A stretch of DNA of 64,000 nucleotides from Glycomyces arizonensis DSM 44726 (GTDB taxonomy: Bacteria > Actinomycetota > Actinomycetes > Mycobacteriales > Micromonosporaceae): positions 310,001 through 374,000 of the forward strand of contig NZ_AXWO01000003.1 of NCBI RefSeq assembly GCF_000482705.1. The letters are read 5' to 3'. Under the pieces are notes generated by a model, which had not been told where the DNA came from, ran no database searches, and saw only the letters and a program-made list of their open reading frames with translations. The translations under genes and the position numbers were made by a program. Positions 22,159-30,350 of the stretch are shown here, piece after piece (within the stretch, counting starts at the first letter, position 1; each line of letters starts with the position of its first letter).

Positions 22159-24078
22159 ATGTCCCCGTCTCCAGCGATCGCAGCGGTATGCATCGACCGG
22201 CCGCTGCCGCAGCTGGACCGGCTCTTCGACTACCGCATTCCCGAAGACCTCCAGGGCCTGGTGCGCCCCGGCTGCCGCGTCAGAGTCCGATTCGGACGGC
22301 GCAAGATCAGCGGCTACGTCATCGGCCTCAAGCACACCTCCGACTTCGACGGCAAGCTGCTGTGGCTCTCCGAACTCGTCTCGCCGCAGCCGGTTCTCAC
22401 GCCGGAGGTGGCACGCCTGGCGCGGGCCGTGGCCGACCGCTACGCCGGCACGCTCACTGACGTGCTGCGCCTGGCCGTGCCGCAGCGGCGCAAGAAGGTC
22501 GAGGACGAAGAGCCGGGCGAGGCGCGGCCGGTGACCGCACCGGCCGCGGTGCAATGGAAGAGATATATCGCAGGCGATGCATTCCTGCGCGCGCTGCGCG
22601 CCGCGAAGTCACCGAAGGCGGTGTGGAGCGCCCTGCCCGGCGAGGACTGGCCCACCCGGCTCGCCGAGGCCGCCGCCACCACCGCGGCGGCGGGCCGCGG
22701 GGCGGTGCTCGTGGTGCCCGACCAGGCCGACCTCGACCGGCTCGACGCCGCCCTCGGCGCCGTGCTCGGCCCCGACCGCCACGTGACGCTCTCGGCACAG
22801 CTGGGGCCCACCAAGCGCTACCGGGCGTTCCTGCGCGCCGCCAGAGGCGAGGTCCGCATCGTCGCGGGCACCCGCGCGGCCGCCTTCGCGCCGGTCGCCG
22901 GCCTCGGGCTGGCGGCGATCTGGGACGACGGCGACGAATCCCACGTCGACCGCCACGCGCCCTACCCGCACGCCCGGGAAATCCTGCTCACCAGGGCCGA
23001 GCTCGCCGACGCGGCCTGCCTGGTGGGCGGCCACGCCCGCACGCCCCAGGCCCAACTGCTCGTCGACGCCGACTGGGCCGCCGAGGTCACCGCGTCCCGG
23101 CGCGAGATCCGCTCGACCGCGCCGCGCATCGTGCCGGTCGGCGACGAGTCCGACATGGCCCGAGACCCGTCCGGCGGCACTGCGCGGCTTCCCACGGTCG
23201 CGTGGGAGGCCGCCAAGGCCGCGCTCGACCGCGAACTGCCGGTGCTGGTGCAGGTGCCCAGGAGAGGCTACGTTCCCGCCGTCTCGTGCCAGCGCTGCCG
23301 TGCCCGCGCGGTGTGCCCGCACTGCTCGGGGCCGCTGCGGCTGCCCGGCGCCAGGAGGGCCCCGGTGTGCGGCTGGTGCGGCAGGGCCGCCGAAGACTTC
23401 CGGTGCCGCGAATGCGGTTCGAACCGCGTGCGCGCCAGGGTCATCGGTGCCGAGCGGACCGCCGAGGAGCTCGCGCAGGCATTCGGCGCCACGGTCGTCG
23501 AGTCCACCGGGGAGCGGCGCCTCGACGTCGCCCCCGCCGGGCGATCGGTCGTGGTGGCCACGCCGGGAGTGGAGCCGCCCGCACCCGAGGGCTACGGGGC
23601 GGTCCTGCTCTTGGACACGTGGGCGCTGCTGACCCGCGCCGAGCTGACGGCCTCGGAGGAGGCGCTGCGCCGCTGGATGCACGCGGTGGCGCTCGCCCGT
23701 CCCGACGCGACCGCCGTGGTGGTCGCCGACGGGGGGCTGCCGGTGGTGCAGGCGCTGATGCGCTGGGACCCCGGTTGGCACGCCGCCCGCGAGCTGGCCG
23801 AGCGGGCCGAGCTCGGCTTCCCCCCGGTGATGAAGATGGCCGCCCTGACCGGACCGAACGGCGCCCCCGAGAAACTGGCGGCCGACCTTCCACCGGACCT
23901 GGGCGCCGAGGCCATCGGCCCGATTCCCGTCGACGAGGCGAGCGAGCGCCTCCTGCTGCGGGTCCGCCGCCGCGACGGCGCGGCCCTCGCCGCGGCCTTG
24001 GCGGCGGCGAACGCCGCCCGGGCCGCCGAGAAGGCCGAACCGGTCAGGATCCAGATCGATCCCCGCGAGATCCTCTGA
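22159..24078 (+). CDS. priA: actinobacterial PriA, helicase motifs lost
   Basis: PriA restarts stalled replication forks. The 639-residue protein keeps the N-terminal 3'-binding domain (DYRIPEDLQGLVRPGCRVRV) and the cysteine-rich zinc module (CQRC, CPHC, CGWCG and CREC at about residues 380-425). However, there is no GxGKT/S Walker A where one is expected (AAAGRGAVLVV), and the DEEH Walker B is replaced by WDDGDE. Actinobacterial PriA homologues share this loss, so it is probably not an active helicase but a loader or scaffold. TAGAAC lies 6 nt before the ATG, which fits a leaderless transcript. Confidence 0.9.
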   Translation: MSPSPAIAAVCIDRPLPQLDRLFDYRIPEDLQGLVRPGCRVRVRFGRRKISGYVIGLKHTSDFDGKLLWLSELVSPQPVLTPEVARLARAVADRYAGTLTDVLRLAVPQRRKKVEDEEPGEARPVTAPAAVQWKRYIAGDAFLRALRAAKSPKAVWSALPGEDWPTRLAEAAATTAAAGRGAVLVVPDQADLDRLDAALGAVLGPDRHVTLSAQLGPTKRYRAFLRAARGEVRIVAGTRAAAFAPVAGLGLAAIWDDGDESHVDRHAPYPHAREILLTRAELADAACLVGGHARTPQAQLLVDADWAAEVTASRREIRSTAPRIVPVGDESDMARDPSGGTARLPTVAWEAAKAALDRELPVLVQVPRRGYVPAVSCQRCRARAVCPHCSGPLRLPGARRAPVCGWCGRAAEDFRCRECGSNRVRARVIGAERTAEELAQAFGATVVESTGERRLDVAPAGRSVVVATPGVEPPAPEGYGAVLLLDTWALLTRAELTASEEALRRWMHAVALARPDATAVVVADGGLPVVQALMRWDPGWHAARELAERAELGFPPVMKMAALTGPNGAPEKLAADLPPDLGAEAIGPIPVDEASERLLLRVRRRDGAALAAALAAANAARAAEKAEPVRIQIDPREIL

Positions 24079-24088
24079 CGGGTCCTCC

Positions 24089-24412
24089 AAGGAGGTCAGC
24101 GTTCTCGACTCCTGCGACCACGACCCCGTCGTGGACCGGTCGGGCGAGCTTGGGGCCGCGTTCGTCCCGTTCTTCCCGCTGTCGTTCGACCCCGATGCGC
24201 TGCCGGGGCCGGCGGCGATCGCCGCCGACCGGGGCGCCACCGTCGGCCAGATCGCGCTGGCCTGGCTGCTGCACCGAGCGACGGCCGCCGTCCCGATCCC
24301 GGATACGACCTCCCTGGGCCACTTGGAGGAGCACCTCGCCGCGCTCGAGATCGAGCTGTCGGAGCGGGAACCGGCCGTCCTGGACCGCCGTGGGGGAGCG
24401 GCGGCGGCCTAG
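24089..24412 (+). pseudogene. aldo/keto reductase C-terminal remnant
   Basis: Only the last third of an aldo/keto reductase is recognisable: FVPFFPLS, the IAADRGATVGQIALAWLLHR helix, AVPIPDTTSLGHLEEHLAAL and the final ELSEREPAVLD. The normal protein is about 280-330 residues and its NADPH-barrel N-terminal half is missing because priA ends only 10 nt earlier. A GTG at 24131 could start a 93-residue peptide, but similarity extends upstream of it, so this looks like a deletion product. Confidence 0.7.
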
Positions 24413-24492
24413 CGCCCGCCCGGGCCGCTTGAACGAGTCCTGAGCGGTGCGCTCGCGGGCATCGGTCGTGCCAGAGTGTCGGGTTTCTGCGT

Positions 24493-24550
24493 GGTCTCGC
24501 GCCTCAATTGATGCAATCGGGGTACCACCCGCTTGTAGAGAGGCGAGACC
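24493..24550 (+). promoter_or_regulatory. inverted repeat ending at a start codon
   Basis: GGTCTCGCGCCTC (24493-24505) and GAGGCGAGACC (24540-24550) are complementary apart from a 2-nt bulge. The second arm abuts the ATG at 24551 and includes the only purine-rich ribosome-site candidate, so a hairpin could mask it, or the arms could form a DNA operator. Confidence 0.4.
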
Positions 24551-25027
24551 ATGCAGAAGATCGTGACCAATCTCTGGTACGACGGCGACGCCGAGGACGC
24601 TGTCAACTATTACTGCTCGCTGTTCGATGACTCCAGCATCACCAGCGTGCAGCGCTACGGCGAGGCGGGACCCGGCGAGAAGGGCACGGCCATGCTCGTC
24701 AACTTCCAGCTGGCCGGCCAGCAGTTCACCGCCATCAACGGCGGCGGCGACTTCCACTACACCCACGCCATGTCCCTGCTGGTCAACTGCGATGGCCAGG
24801 AGGAGGTGGACCGCCTCTGGGAGGCGCTGATCGACGACGGCGGCCAGGAGGTCGAGTGCGGCTGGCTCAACGACAGGTACGGCGTTCCCTGGCAGATCTG
24901 GCCCCGGCAGGCCGAGGACCTGATCGGCGGTCCCGATCCCGAGGGCGCCGACCGCGCCATGCGGGTCATGCTCGGCCAGCGGAAGATCGTCATCCAAGAG
25001 CTCCAGGACGCCTACGACGGCAGGTGA
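24551..25027 (+). CDS. VOC-superfamily (PhnB/glyoxalase-like) protein
   Basis: The 158-residue product has the PhnB-type vicinal oxygen chelate fold: KIVTNLWYDGDAEDAVNYYCSLF at the start, then GTAMLVNFQLAGQQFTAINGG, MSLLVNCDGQEEVDRLW, and the C-terminal GVPWQIWPRQAEDLI with MRVMLGQRKIVIQEL. Such proteins are often called 3-demethylubiquinone methyltransferase-like, but true activities are mostly unknown. It stands alone, with an inverted repeat directly upstream. Confidence 0.85.
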   Translation: MQKIVTNLWYDGDAEDAVNYYCSLFDDSSITSVQRYGEAGPGEKGTAMLVNFQLAGQQFTAINGGGDFHYTHAMSLLVNCDGQEEVDRLWEALIDDGGQEVECGWLNDRYGVPWQIWPRQAEDLIGGPDPEGADRAMRVMLGQRKIVIQELQDAYDGR

Positions 25028-25055
25028 ACGGCGCCCTTCCTCGCGCAGAGGGCAG

Positions 25056-25205
25056 GTTATAGGATATAGGAATACACTGTGAAGTTATAGGCTATAACAA
25101 GCTCCCTGCGCAAGGGTCGATCGCGTCGCCCTGTCGCGGTCGCGATGCCGAGACGCTTTCCCCGCGTGCGGCGACCTCCGCTGAGTGTAGGTTATAAGTT
25201 ATATC
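25056..25205. repeat. three GTTATA-type palindromes
   Basis: Three 15-bp AT-rich sites occur in otherwise GC-rich DNA: GTTATAGGATATAGG (25056-25070), the perfect inverted repeat GTTATAGGCTATAAC (25084-25098), and GTTATAAGTTATATC (25191-25205). The shared form is GTTATA(G/A)-G-nTATA. They are candidate binding sites for a dimeric regulator in the 540-bp gene-free interval before the histidine kinase. Confidence 0.55.
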
Positions 25206-25266
25206 CTTCGACGCCTCTATGTGCGGGAGCCGGTCAAAGGCTCTTCGAAGTCGGGCGGGCCGCGTA

Positions 25267-25520
25267 TTCACCTCCCGCGCGCGAACCGTTCGCGATCACC
25301 TCCGCACGCGAGACTCACCTCCCGCGCGCGAGCCGTTCGCGGTCGTGGTCGCGATTGGTGGTCGCCATGGCTCACCTCCCGCGCCCGCGAGAGTCGTTCC
25401 ACCCGACCTCCCCATCTGCCAGCTCGCCGTATGCACCTTCCGCTCGCGAGCCGATTCAAGCCGGCCCTTGAAGCGTCCGGCACGGTGCTCACCTTCCCCC
25501 GCGCGGGGGAGCCGGTCCGC
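25267..25520. repeat. degenerate CTCACCTCCCGCGCGCGAGCCG repeats
   Basis: Five copies of a roughly 30-bp motif lie at 25267, 25314, 25371, 25433 and 25488, with a partial one at 25296. The first and second agree at 28 of 31 positions. Later copies keep CACCT(C/T)CC followed by a CGCGCG/CTCGCGAG core and GAGCCG. Spacing is irregular (about 47-62 bp). Apparent translations through this region are arginine-rich and repetitive, and are not credible proteins. Confidence 0.6.
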
Positions 25521-25566
25521 TCCCGGGAGGGAAGGCCTGGGCCGCCGGGCGGTGGAGACTGGCGGC

Positions 25567-26841
25567 ATGACCGAGCGCCGCTGGCACAATGACCTCATGC
25601 GTCTGCTCGCCCCGCTCTGGTCCCGGGCCACCTACCGCGGGTGGATCTGGGTGATCCTGGGCGGGGCGCTCATGATGCCGTTCATGATGGTCGGCGCCGT
25701 CGGCTACAACTGGTGGCGCCCGTACTCCGGTTTCAGCGGCGTCCTCGAACCCGGCGTCTTCCTCGCGGTGCTGCCGCTCGTGGCCGCCGTCTCCCTCCTC
25801 CTGCCCGATCGGGAGATCGAGCGCACCGCTGCCCGCCGGCTGCTCGGCGCCCGCTTCGAGTCGCCGGTCGAGGACGACTCGTGGAACTCGCGCTGGCGCA
25901 CCGGCTGCTGGTTCACCCTTCACGCCGCCGTGGGCGGCGTCCTGTCGGGCGTCACGCTCGCGTTGGTGCCGTTCGTGGCCTATCTCCTGATCGCCGGCGT
26001 CGACGGCTCCGAGCCGCTGCAGGCGATGCCCGAGCGGCTGCCGCCGCGGTGGGGACTGCTGCTCGGGCCGCTGTTCCTGGCGTTGCTCGTCTGGCTCGTG
26101 GCCGCCGCGTCGGCGGGGATGCGGCGCCTGGCCCCCCTCCTGCTCGGCCAGGGCGCGGCCGACCGCCTGGCGGGCGCCCGCGCCGAGGCCGCCCGGCTGG
26201 CCGCCCGCAACCGCATCGCGCGCGAGCTCCACGACTCGGTGGGCCACGCCCTGTCGGTCGTGGTCGTCCAGTCCGACGCCGCCGCCCGCCTCATCGAGGC
26301 CGATCCCGCGTTCGCGGCGAGGGCCATGGCCGCGGTGGGGGAGACCGCGCGCGGGGCGCTGGCCGAACTCGACACGGTGATCGGCGCGCTGCGCGAGGAC
26401 GGCGGCGCCCGCCGCGCCCCGCAGCACGACCTGGGCGACCTCGAGACCCTGGCCGATGAGTGCGGCGTCGAGGTGGAGCTGCGCGTCTCGGGCGACCTCG
26501 CGGCCCTCGGCCGCCTGGCCTCGCGCGAGGCCTACCGGATCGTGCAGGAGGCGCTGACGAACGTGCTGCGCCACGCCGACCGGCCCGAGGCCGTCGTGGA
26601 GGTCGCCGTGGGGGAGGGGCGGGTGCGGATCGCCGTCGACAGCCCCTCGGCGAGGCCGCCGCGTCCGGGCCGCCACGGGCGCGGGCTGATCGGCATGGGG
26701 GAGCGGGCGGCCGTCGTCGGCGGCGCGGTCCGGGCCGGGCGCGAGGGCGGGCGCTGGCTCGTCCGCGCCGACATCCCCTTGGAGGAGACCACTGAAAGGG
26801 CTGACGATGGACATGCCGCTGCGCATAGCGCTGATCGATGA
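25567..26841 (+). CDS. two-component sensor histidine kinase, HisKA_3 type
   Basis: The 424-residue protein has several hydrophobic N-terminal segments (WVILGGALMMPFMMVGAVG, VFLAVLPLVAAVSLLL, VTLALVPFVAYLLIA, LLGPLFLALLVWLVAAASA). A HisKA_3 dimerisation helix follows with the phosphorylated His in ARELHDSVGHALSVV, then an ATPase domain with EALTNVLRHA and GRGLIGMGERA. This is the NarL-linked kinase family, sensing an unknown signal, often membrane stress or antibiotics. The ATG at 25567 follows a weak GGAG; an ATG at 25597 is an alternative. It overlaps its response regulator by 35 nt. Confidence 0.9.
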   Translation: MTERRWHNDLMRLLAPLWSRATYRGWIWVILGGALMMPFMMVGAVGYNWWRPYSGFSGVLEPGVFLAVLPLVAAVSLLLPDREIERTAARRLLGARFESPVEDDSWNSRWRTGCWFTLHAAVGGVLSGVTLALVPFVAYLLIAGVDGSEPLQAMPERLPPRWGLLLGPLFLALLVWLVAAASAGMRRLAPLLLGQGAADRLAGARAEAARLAARNRIARELHDSVGHALSVVVVQSDAAARLIEADPAFAARAMAAVGETARGALAELDTVIGALREDGGARRAPQHDLGDLETLADECGVEVELRVSGDLAALGRLASREAYRIVQEALTNVLRHADRPEAVVEVAVGEGRVRIAVDSPSARPPRPGRHGRGLIGMGERAAVVGGAVRAGREGGRWLVRADIPLEETTERADDGHAAAHSADR

Positions 26842-27451
26842 CGAGGAGCTCATCCGCTCCGGCTTCGCCGCCATCATCGGCGCCGAGCCGGACCTGGAGG
26901 TGTCGGCGCAGGGCGCCGACGGTGTCGACGCGGTCAACATCGCGCGCGCGGGGAAGGCCGATGTGCTGCTGATGGACGTGCGCATGCCGACCGTGGACGG
27001 CATCGAGGCGACCGAGCGGATCACCGCCGAGGTGAGCGAGCGGCCGAAGATCCTGGTGGTCACCACGTTCGACAACGACGACTACGTGTGGCAGGCGCTG
27101 CGGGCGGGGGCCGACGGGTTCCTGCTCAAGCGCACCAGGGTGGAGGATCTGCTCGCGGCGGTGCGGCTGGTGGCGCGCACGGACGCGCTGCTGTTCCCCG
27201 AGGCGATCCGGCGCCTGGCCGCGGTGTCGGCCAGGCAGTCGGGGCCGCGGCCGGGCATCGCCGACCTGAGCGAGCGCGAGCGCGAGGTCCTCCAGTTCGC
27301 GGCCAAGGGGCTCTCGAACGCCGAGATCGCCTCGCGGATGTTCCTGGGCCGCGAGACGGTGAAGACCCATCTGAGCAGCGTCTACACCAAGCTCGGCGTG
27401 CGCGACCGCACGCAGGCGGTCATCGCCGCCTACGACTCCGGCCTCGTCTGA
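26807..27451 (+). CDS. NarL/LuxR-type response regulator
   Basis: The 214-residue protein pairs with the overlapping kinase gene. The receiver domain (1-120) has DDE near the start, phospho-acceptor Asp in LLMDVRMP, and Thr and Lys in VVTTFD and LLKRT. The C-terminal LuxR helix-turn-helix is complete (LSEREREVLQFAAKGLSNAEIASRMFLGRETVKTHLSSVYTKLGV). It probably regulates neighbouring genes; the nearest downstream unit is the GntR/ABC operon, which has its own operator. Confidence 0.93.
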   Translation: MDMPLRIALIDDEELIRSGFAAIIGAEPDLEVSAQGADGVDAVNIARAGKADVLLMDVRMPTVDGIEATERITAEVSERPKILVVTTFDNDDYVWQALRAGADGFLLKRTRVEDLLAAVRLVARTDALLFPEAIRRLAAVSARQSGPRPGIADLSEREREVLQFAAKGLSNAEIASRMFLGRETVKTHLSSVYTKLGVRDRTQAVIAAYDSGLV

Positions 27452-27501
27452 GCATCCGGTCATGACCCCGGGCCTCCCGGCCCGGGGTCGCTTCGTGCTA
27501 T

Positions 27502-27541
27502 GGTTCATTAGTCAAGTAATGAACCCCTTGACCAATGAACC
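27502..27541 (+). promoter_or_regulatory. operator of the GntR/ABC operon
   Basis: GGTTCATTA (27502-27510) and TAATGAACC (27517-27525) form a perfect 9-bp inverted repeat with a 6-bp spacer. A third half-site AATGAACC follows at 27534-27541, just after TTGACC. The site lies 45-85 bp before the GntR start codon and is the likely autoregulatory operator. Confidence 0.7.
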
Positions 27542-27585
27542 AGTACGGCAGCGCCCGCGCGGCCGTCAACCACCAAGGAGGCGAG

Positions 27586-27951
27586 ATGTTCGATGACGGC
27601 ACGCCGATCTATCGGCAGATCGCCGACCAGATCAAGGCCGAGATCCTCAACGGATCACTCGAGCCGGGAGGAAAGGTCATGTCGACGAACCAGTACGCGT
27701 CGTTCTTCCAGATCAACCCGGCCACGGCGCAGAAGGCGTTCCGGGACCTGGTCGACGAAGGCATCCTCTACAAGCAGCGGGGCGTCGGCATGTTCGTCGC
27801 CGACGACGCCCGCGACCGACTCGCCGGCGACTTCCGCGCCCGCTTCTTCGACGACGTCCTCAAGCCGCTCGTCCGCGAGGCCCGCCAAGCCGGGATCTCC
27901 CTGTCCGACATCATCGACTACCTCAAAGCCCAGGAAGGAGCCCTGAAATGA
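27586..27951 (+). CDS. GntR regulator, YtrA subfamily
   Basis: YtrA-type regulators repress adjacent ABC transporter operons. The 121-residue protein has the winged helix-turn-helix PIYRQIADQIKAEILNGSLEPGGKVMSTNQ followed by INPATAQKAFRDLVDEGILYKQRGVGMFV, and the short C-terminal helices of this subfamily. The ATG at 27586 follows AAGGAGG. The frame is open to 27535, but the extension has no ribosome site. It overlaps the ATPase gene by 4 nt. Confidence 0.92.
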   Translation: MFDDGTPIYRQIADQIKAEILNGSLEPGGKVMSTNQYASFFQINPATAQKAFRDLVDEGILYKQRGVGMFVADDARDRLAGDFRARFFDDVLKPLVREARQAGISLSDIIDYLKAQEGALK

Positions 27952-28886
27952 GCTTCTCCGTCAGTCTGCGGGACGTGACGCTGAAATACGGCGACACCGA
28001 AGCCCTCTCCGACGTCACCCTCACCCTCGAGGCCGGCAAGATCCACGGCCTCCTCGGCCGCAACGGCGCCGGCAAGACCACCCTGCTCAGCCTCCTCGCC
28101 GCCTTCCGCAGGCCCACCAGCGGCGAAGTCCTCGTCGACGGCCGCCCGGTGTGGGAGAACGTCGACGTGGTCTCCCAGGTCGCCCTCGTCCGCGAAGGCG
28201 GCGACTTCGACGACACCGACACCGTCAAGTCCTCGATCGAGACCGGCGAGCTGCGGCCCTCCTTCGACCTCGAGTACGCCCTCAAGCTCGCCGAGCGGTT
28301 CGAGGTGCCGCTCGACAAGAAGGTCAACCAGCTCTCGCGTGGCAAGCGCTCGGTTCTGGCCGCGATCTGCGGCCTGGCCGCCCGCGCGCAGCTGACCATG
28401 TTCGACGAGGTCCACCTCGGCATGGACGCGCCCACCCGCGACGCGTTCTACAAGGAGCTGCTCGATGAGTACATGGACCGGCCCCACACCGTCATCCTCT
28501 CCACGCACCTGATCGACGAGGTCGCCAACTACCTCGAAGGCGTCGTCATCGTCGACAAGGGACGCATCATGCGCCACGAGGACGTCGAGGCCTTCCAGGG
28601 CATGGGCGCCACCCTGACCGGACCGGCCGACGCGGTCGACGCCGTCGCCGCCGGGCTCGAGGTGCTCGCCGAGCAGCGCCTGGGCGGCACCAAGAGCGTC
28701 ACCGTCGCGGCCGCCCTCGGCGCCGCCGAGCGCGAGCGAGCCTCGGCCGCCGGTGTCGAGATCGGCCCGGTCGGCCTGCAGGACCTCTTCATCCACCTGA
28801 CGACCCCACGCCCGTCGCCCCACCCGCACCCCGAACCGGAGAAGGCGAAGCCCTCGCAATCCAAAGACGACCGGACGGGAGCCTGA
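27948..28886 (+). CDS. ABC transporter ATP-binding protein
   Basis: The 312-residue ATPase has Walker A GRNGAGKTT, a Q-loop around VSQVALV, a slightly non-standard signature QLSRGKRS instead of LSGGQ, Walker B LTMFDEVHLGMD, and the switch His in ILSTHLIDE. The C-terminal 40 residues are Pro/His rich (PRPSPHPHPEPE). With the two permeases it forms an ABC-2-type exporter under GntR control. The substrate is unknown; antimicrobial peptide or envelope-stress export is typical of the family. Confidence 0.92.
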   Translation: MSFSVSLRDVTLKYGDTEALSDVTLTLEAGKIHGLLGRNGAGKTTLLSLLAAFRRPTSGEVLVDGRPVWENVDVVSQVALVREGGDFDDTDTVKSSIETGELRPSFDLEYALKLAERFEVPLDKKVNQLSRGKRSVLAAICGLAARAQLTMFDEVHLGMDAPTRDAFYKELLDEYMDRPHTVILSTHLIDEVANYLEGVVIVDKGRIMRHEDVEAFQGMGATLTGPADAVDAVAAGLEVLAEQRLGGTKSVTVAAALGAAERERASAAGVEIGPVGLQDLFIHLTTPRPSPHPHPEPEKAKPSQSKDDRTGA

Positions 28887-28887
28887 G

Positions 28888-29640
28888 ATGCCCAACACCG
28901 TCACCCTCGCCGGGCGCCGGTACGCCTTCGGCCTCAACCTGTTCCCCGCGACCGTCAAGTACTTCGCCGGCTGGATCCTGGCCGCGGTCGTCCTGGCCGC
29001 GATCGTGCCGCTCATCGTCTCGCAGTGGCGCTCGGTCGACATCTCCGCGTGGTACATCGCCGCCAACGCCGGCAAGTACCTCATCGCGATCATCATCGGC
29101 GGATTCGTGCACACGCTGCTGCCGATCATGGTCGCCCAAGGGCTGACCCGCCGCGAGTTCGCCACCGCGATGGGCATCTTCGGCCTGCTGTGGTCGCTGT
29201 TCACCGGCGTGATCGCCATCGCCGGATTCCTCGGCGAGCGGGCGTACTTCAGCGCCATGGACTGGACCCAGGCCGTCGGGCAGGACGACCCCGGAATCGT
29301 GCTCCGCTCCGTGGGCGAGGCGCTCGACTTCGCCAAGCTCTACCCGCTGTCCTACGTGCTCTACGGTACCGCGGGCGCCCTCCTCGGGGCCGCGATCTAC
29401 CGCTCCGACAGCGGCTGGCTCGCCATCCTCCCCGTCGTCCCCGTCACGCTCGCCGTCGACGACGCCATGTCCCACGCCGGGGCGTGGGGGCCGTCGTGGC
29501 TGGTCCAGTTCACCTCCGTCGTCACCGACTCGTGGGGCGACTGGGGCGCCGCCGCGGCCGCCGTCGCCGCGATCGTGATCGGCGCCTGGGTCGCCCGCCG
29601 CATCATCATCGACTCCCCGATCCGCTCGAAGCAGGCATGA
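28888..29640 (+). CDS. ABC-2-type permease subunit, first
   Basis: The 250-residue protein has about six hydrophobic segments (GWILAAVVLAAIVPLIV, KYLIAIIIGGFVHTLLPIMV, AMGIFGLLWSLFTGVIAIAGF, YPLSYVLYGTAGALLGAAIY, AAAAAVAAIVIGAWVA). GLTRREFATAMG is also found in the next gene (GLTRREITTAIG), which marks them as paralogues that may heterodimerise. The ATG is 1 nt after the ATPase stop codon. Confidence 0.8.
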   Translation: MPNTVTLAGRRYAFGLNLFPATVKYFAGWILAAVVLAAIVPLIVSQWRSVDISAWYIAANAGKYLIAIIIGGFVHTLLPIMVAQGLTRREFATAMGIFGLLWSLFTGVIAIAGFLGERAYFSAMDWTQAVGQDDPGIVLRSVGEALDFAKLYPLSYVLYGTAGALLGAAIYRSDSGWLAILPVVPVTLAVDDAMSHAGAWGPSWLVQFTSVVTDSWGDWGAAAAAVAAIVIGAWVARRIIIDSPIRSKQA

Positions 29641-30347
29641 CCATGAACACGACACTCGCGCACCGCCCTTATCGGCTCTGCATGCGGCTGTTCACCCGCA
29701 CCGCCCGCTCCTTCCTCTGGTGGCTCGTCATCGGCATCCCGGTGACGTTCGCGATCACGATCGTCTTCGGCGACGCGATCGAGATCGGCGCCTGGACCAT
29801 CGCCGCCTCGGTCTTCCAGTGGTTCGTCGCCGTCTCCGCGGGCATGGTGATCCACCTGATCCTGCCGACCCAGATCGCCACCGGCCTGACCCGCCGGGAG
29901 ATCACCACCGCGATCGGCATGTTCGGCGCCCTGCTGTGCGCCGCCAGCGTGCTCATCGTCGCCGCCGGGTTCCTCGCCGAGCACGCCATGCTCGCCGCGC
30001 TCGACGCCGACCCCGCCCCGCTCGGCGAGACGCTGGCGCATGCGGCCCGGTACCTGCTGATCACCCCGCTGTACTGCAGTGTCGGCCTGGCCATCGGCGC
30101 CGCCGAGATCCGCATGCGTCCCGGCGGCTCCTTCCACGGCTTCGTCCAGGTGCCGGCGATCCTCGTGATCGCCGGGCTCCTGGGCGTGGCGTGCATGTGG
30201 TTCGAGTACTCGCCGGCCTGGTCCGACACCTGGTCCGCGGCCTCCTCGGTGGCCTGGACCGGAGCCGGACTCGCCTTCCTCGGCGTGATGGCCGCCGCGT
30301 TCGTGCTGCTCATGCGCGGTATGCCGGTGCACCCGAAGCGGGCCTGA
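29637..30347 (+). CDS. ABC-2-type permease subunit, second
   Basis: The 236-residue protein resembles the preceding permease in length and order of membrane segments and shares the GLTRRE motif after VIHLILPTQIAT. Membrane segments include WWLVIGIPVTFAITIVFG, AIGMFGALLCAASVLIVAAG, LLITPLYCSVGLAIG and VPAILVIAGLLGVACM. ATG 29637 overlaps the preceding stop; ATG 29643 is an alternative. No further operon member is certain. Confidence 0.8.
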   Translation: MTMNTTLAHRPYRLCMRLFTRTARSFLWWLVIGIPVTFAITIVFGDAIEIGAWTIAASVFQWFVAVSAGMVIHLILPTQIATGLTRREITTAIGMFGALLCAASVLIVAAGFLAEHAMLAALDADPAPLGETLAHAARYLLITPLYCSVGLAIGAAEIRMRPGGSFHGFVQVPAILVIAGLLGVACMWFEYSPAWSDTWSAASSVAWTGAGLAFLGVMAAAFVLLMRGMPVHPKRA

Positions 30348-30350
30348 GCC

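Noticed and set aside
25145-25592. Several overlapping Arg/Ser/Pro-rich frames before the histidine kinase
   Set aside because: They arise from the short DNA repeats, agree with no protein family and lack ribosome sites.
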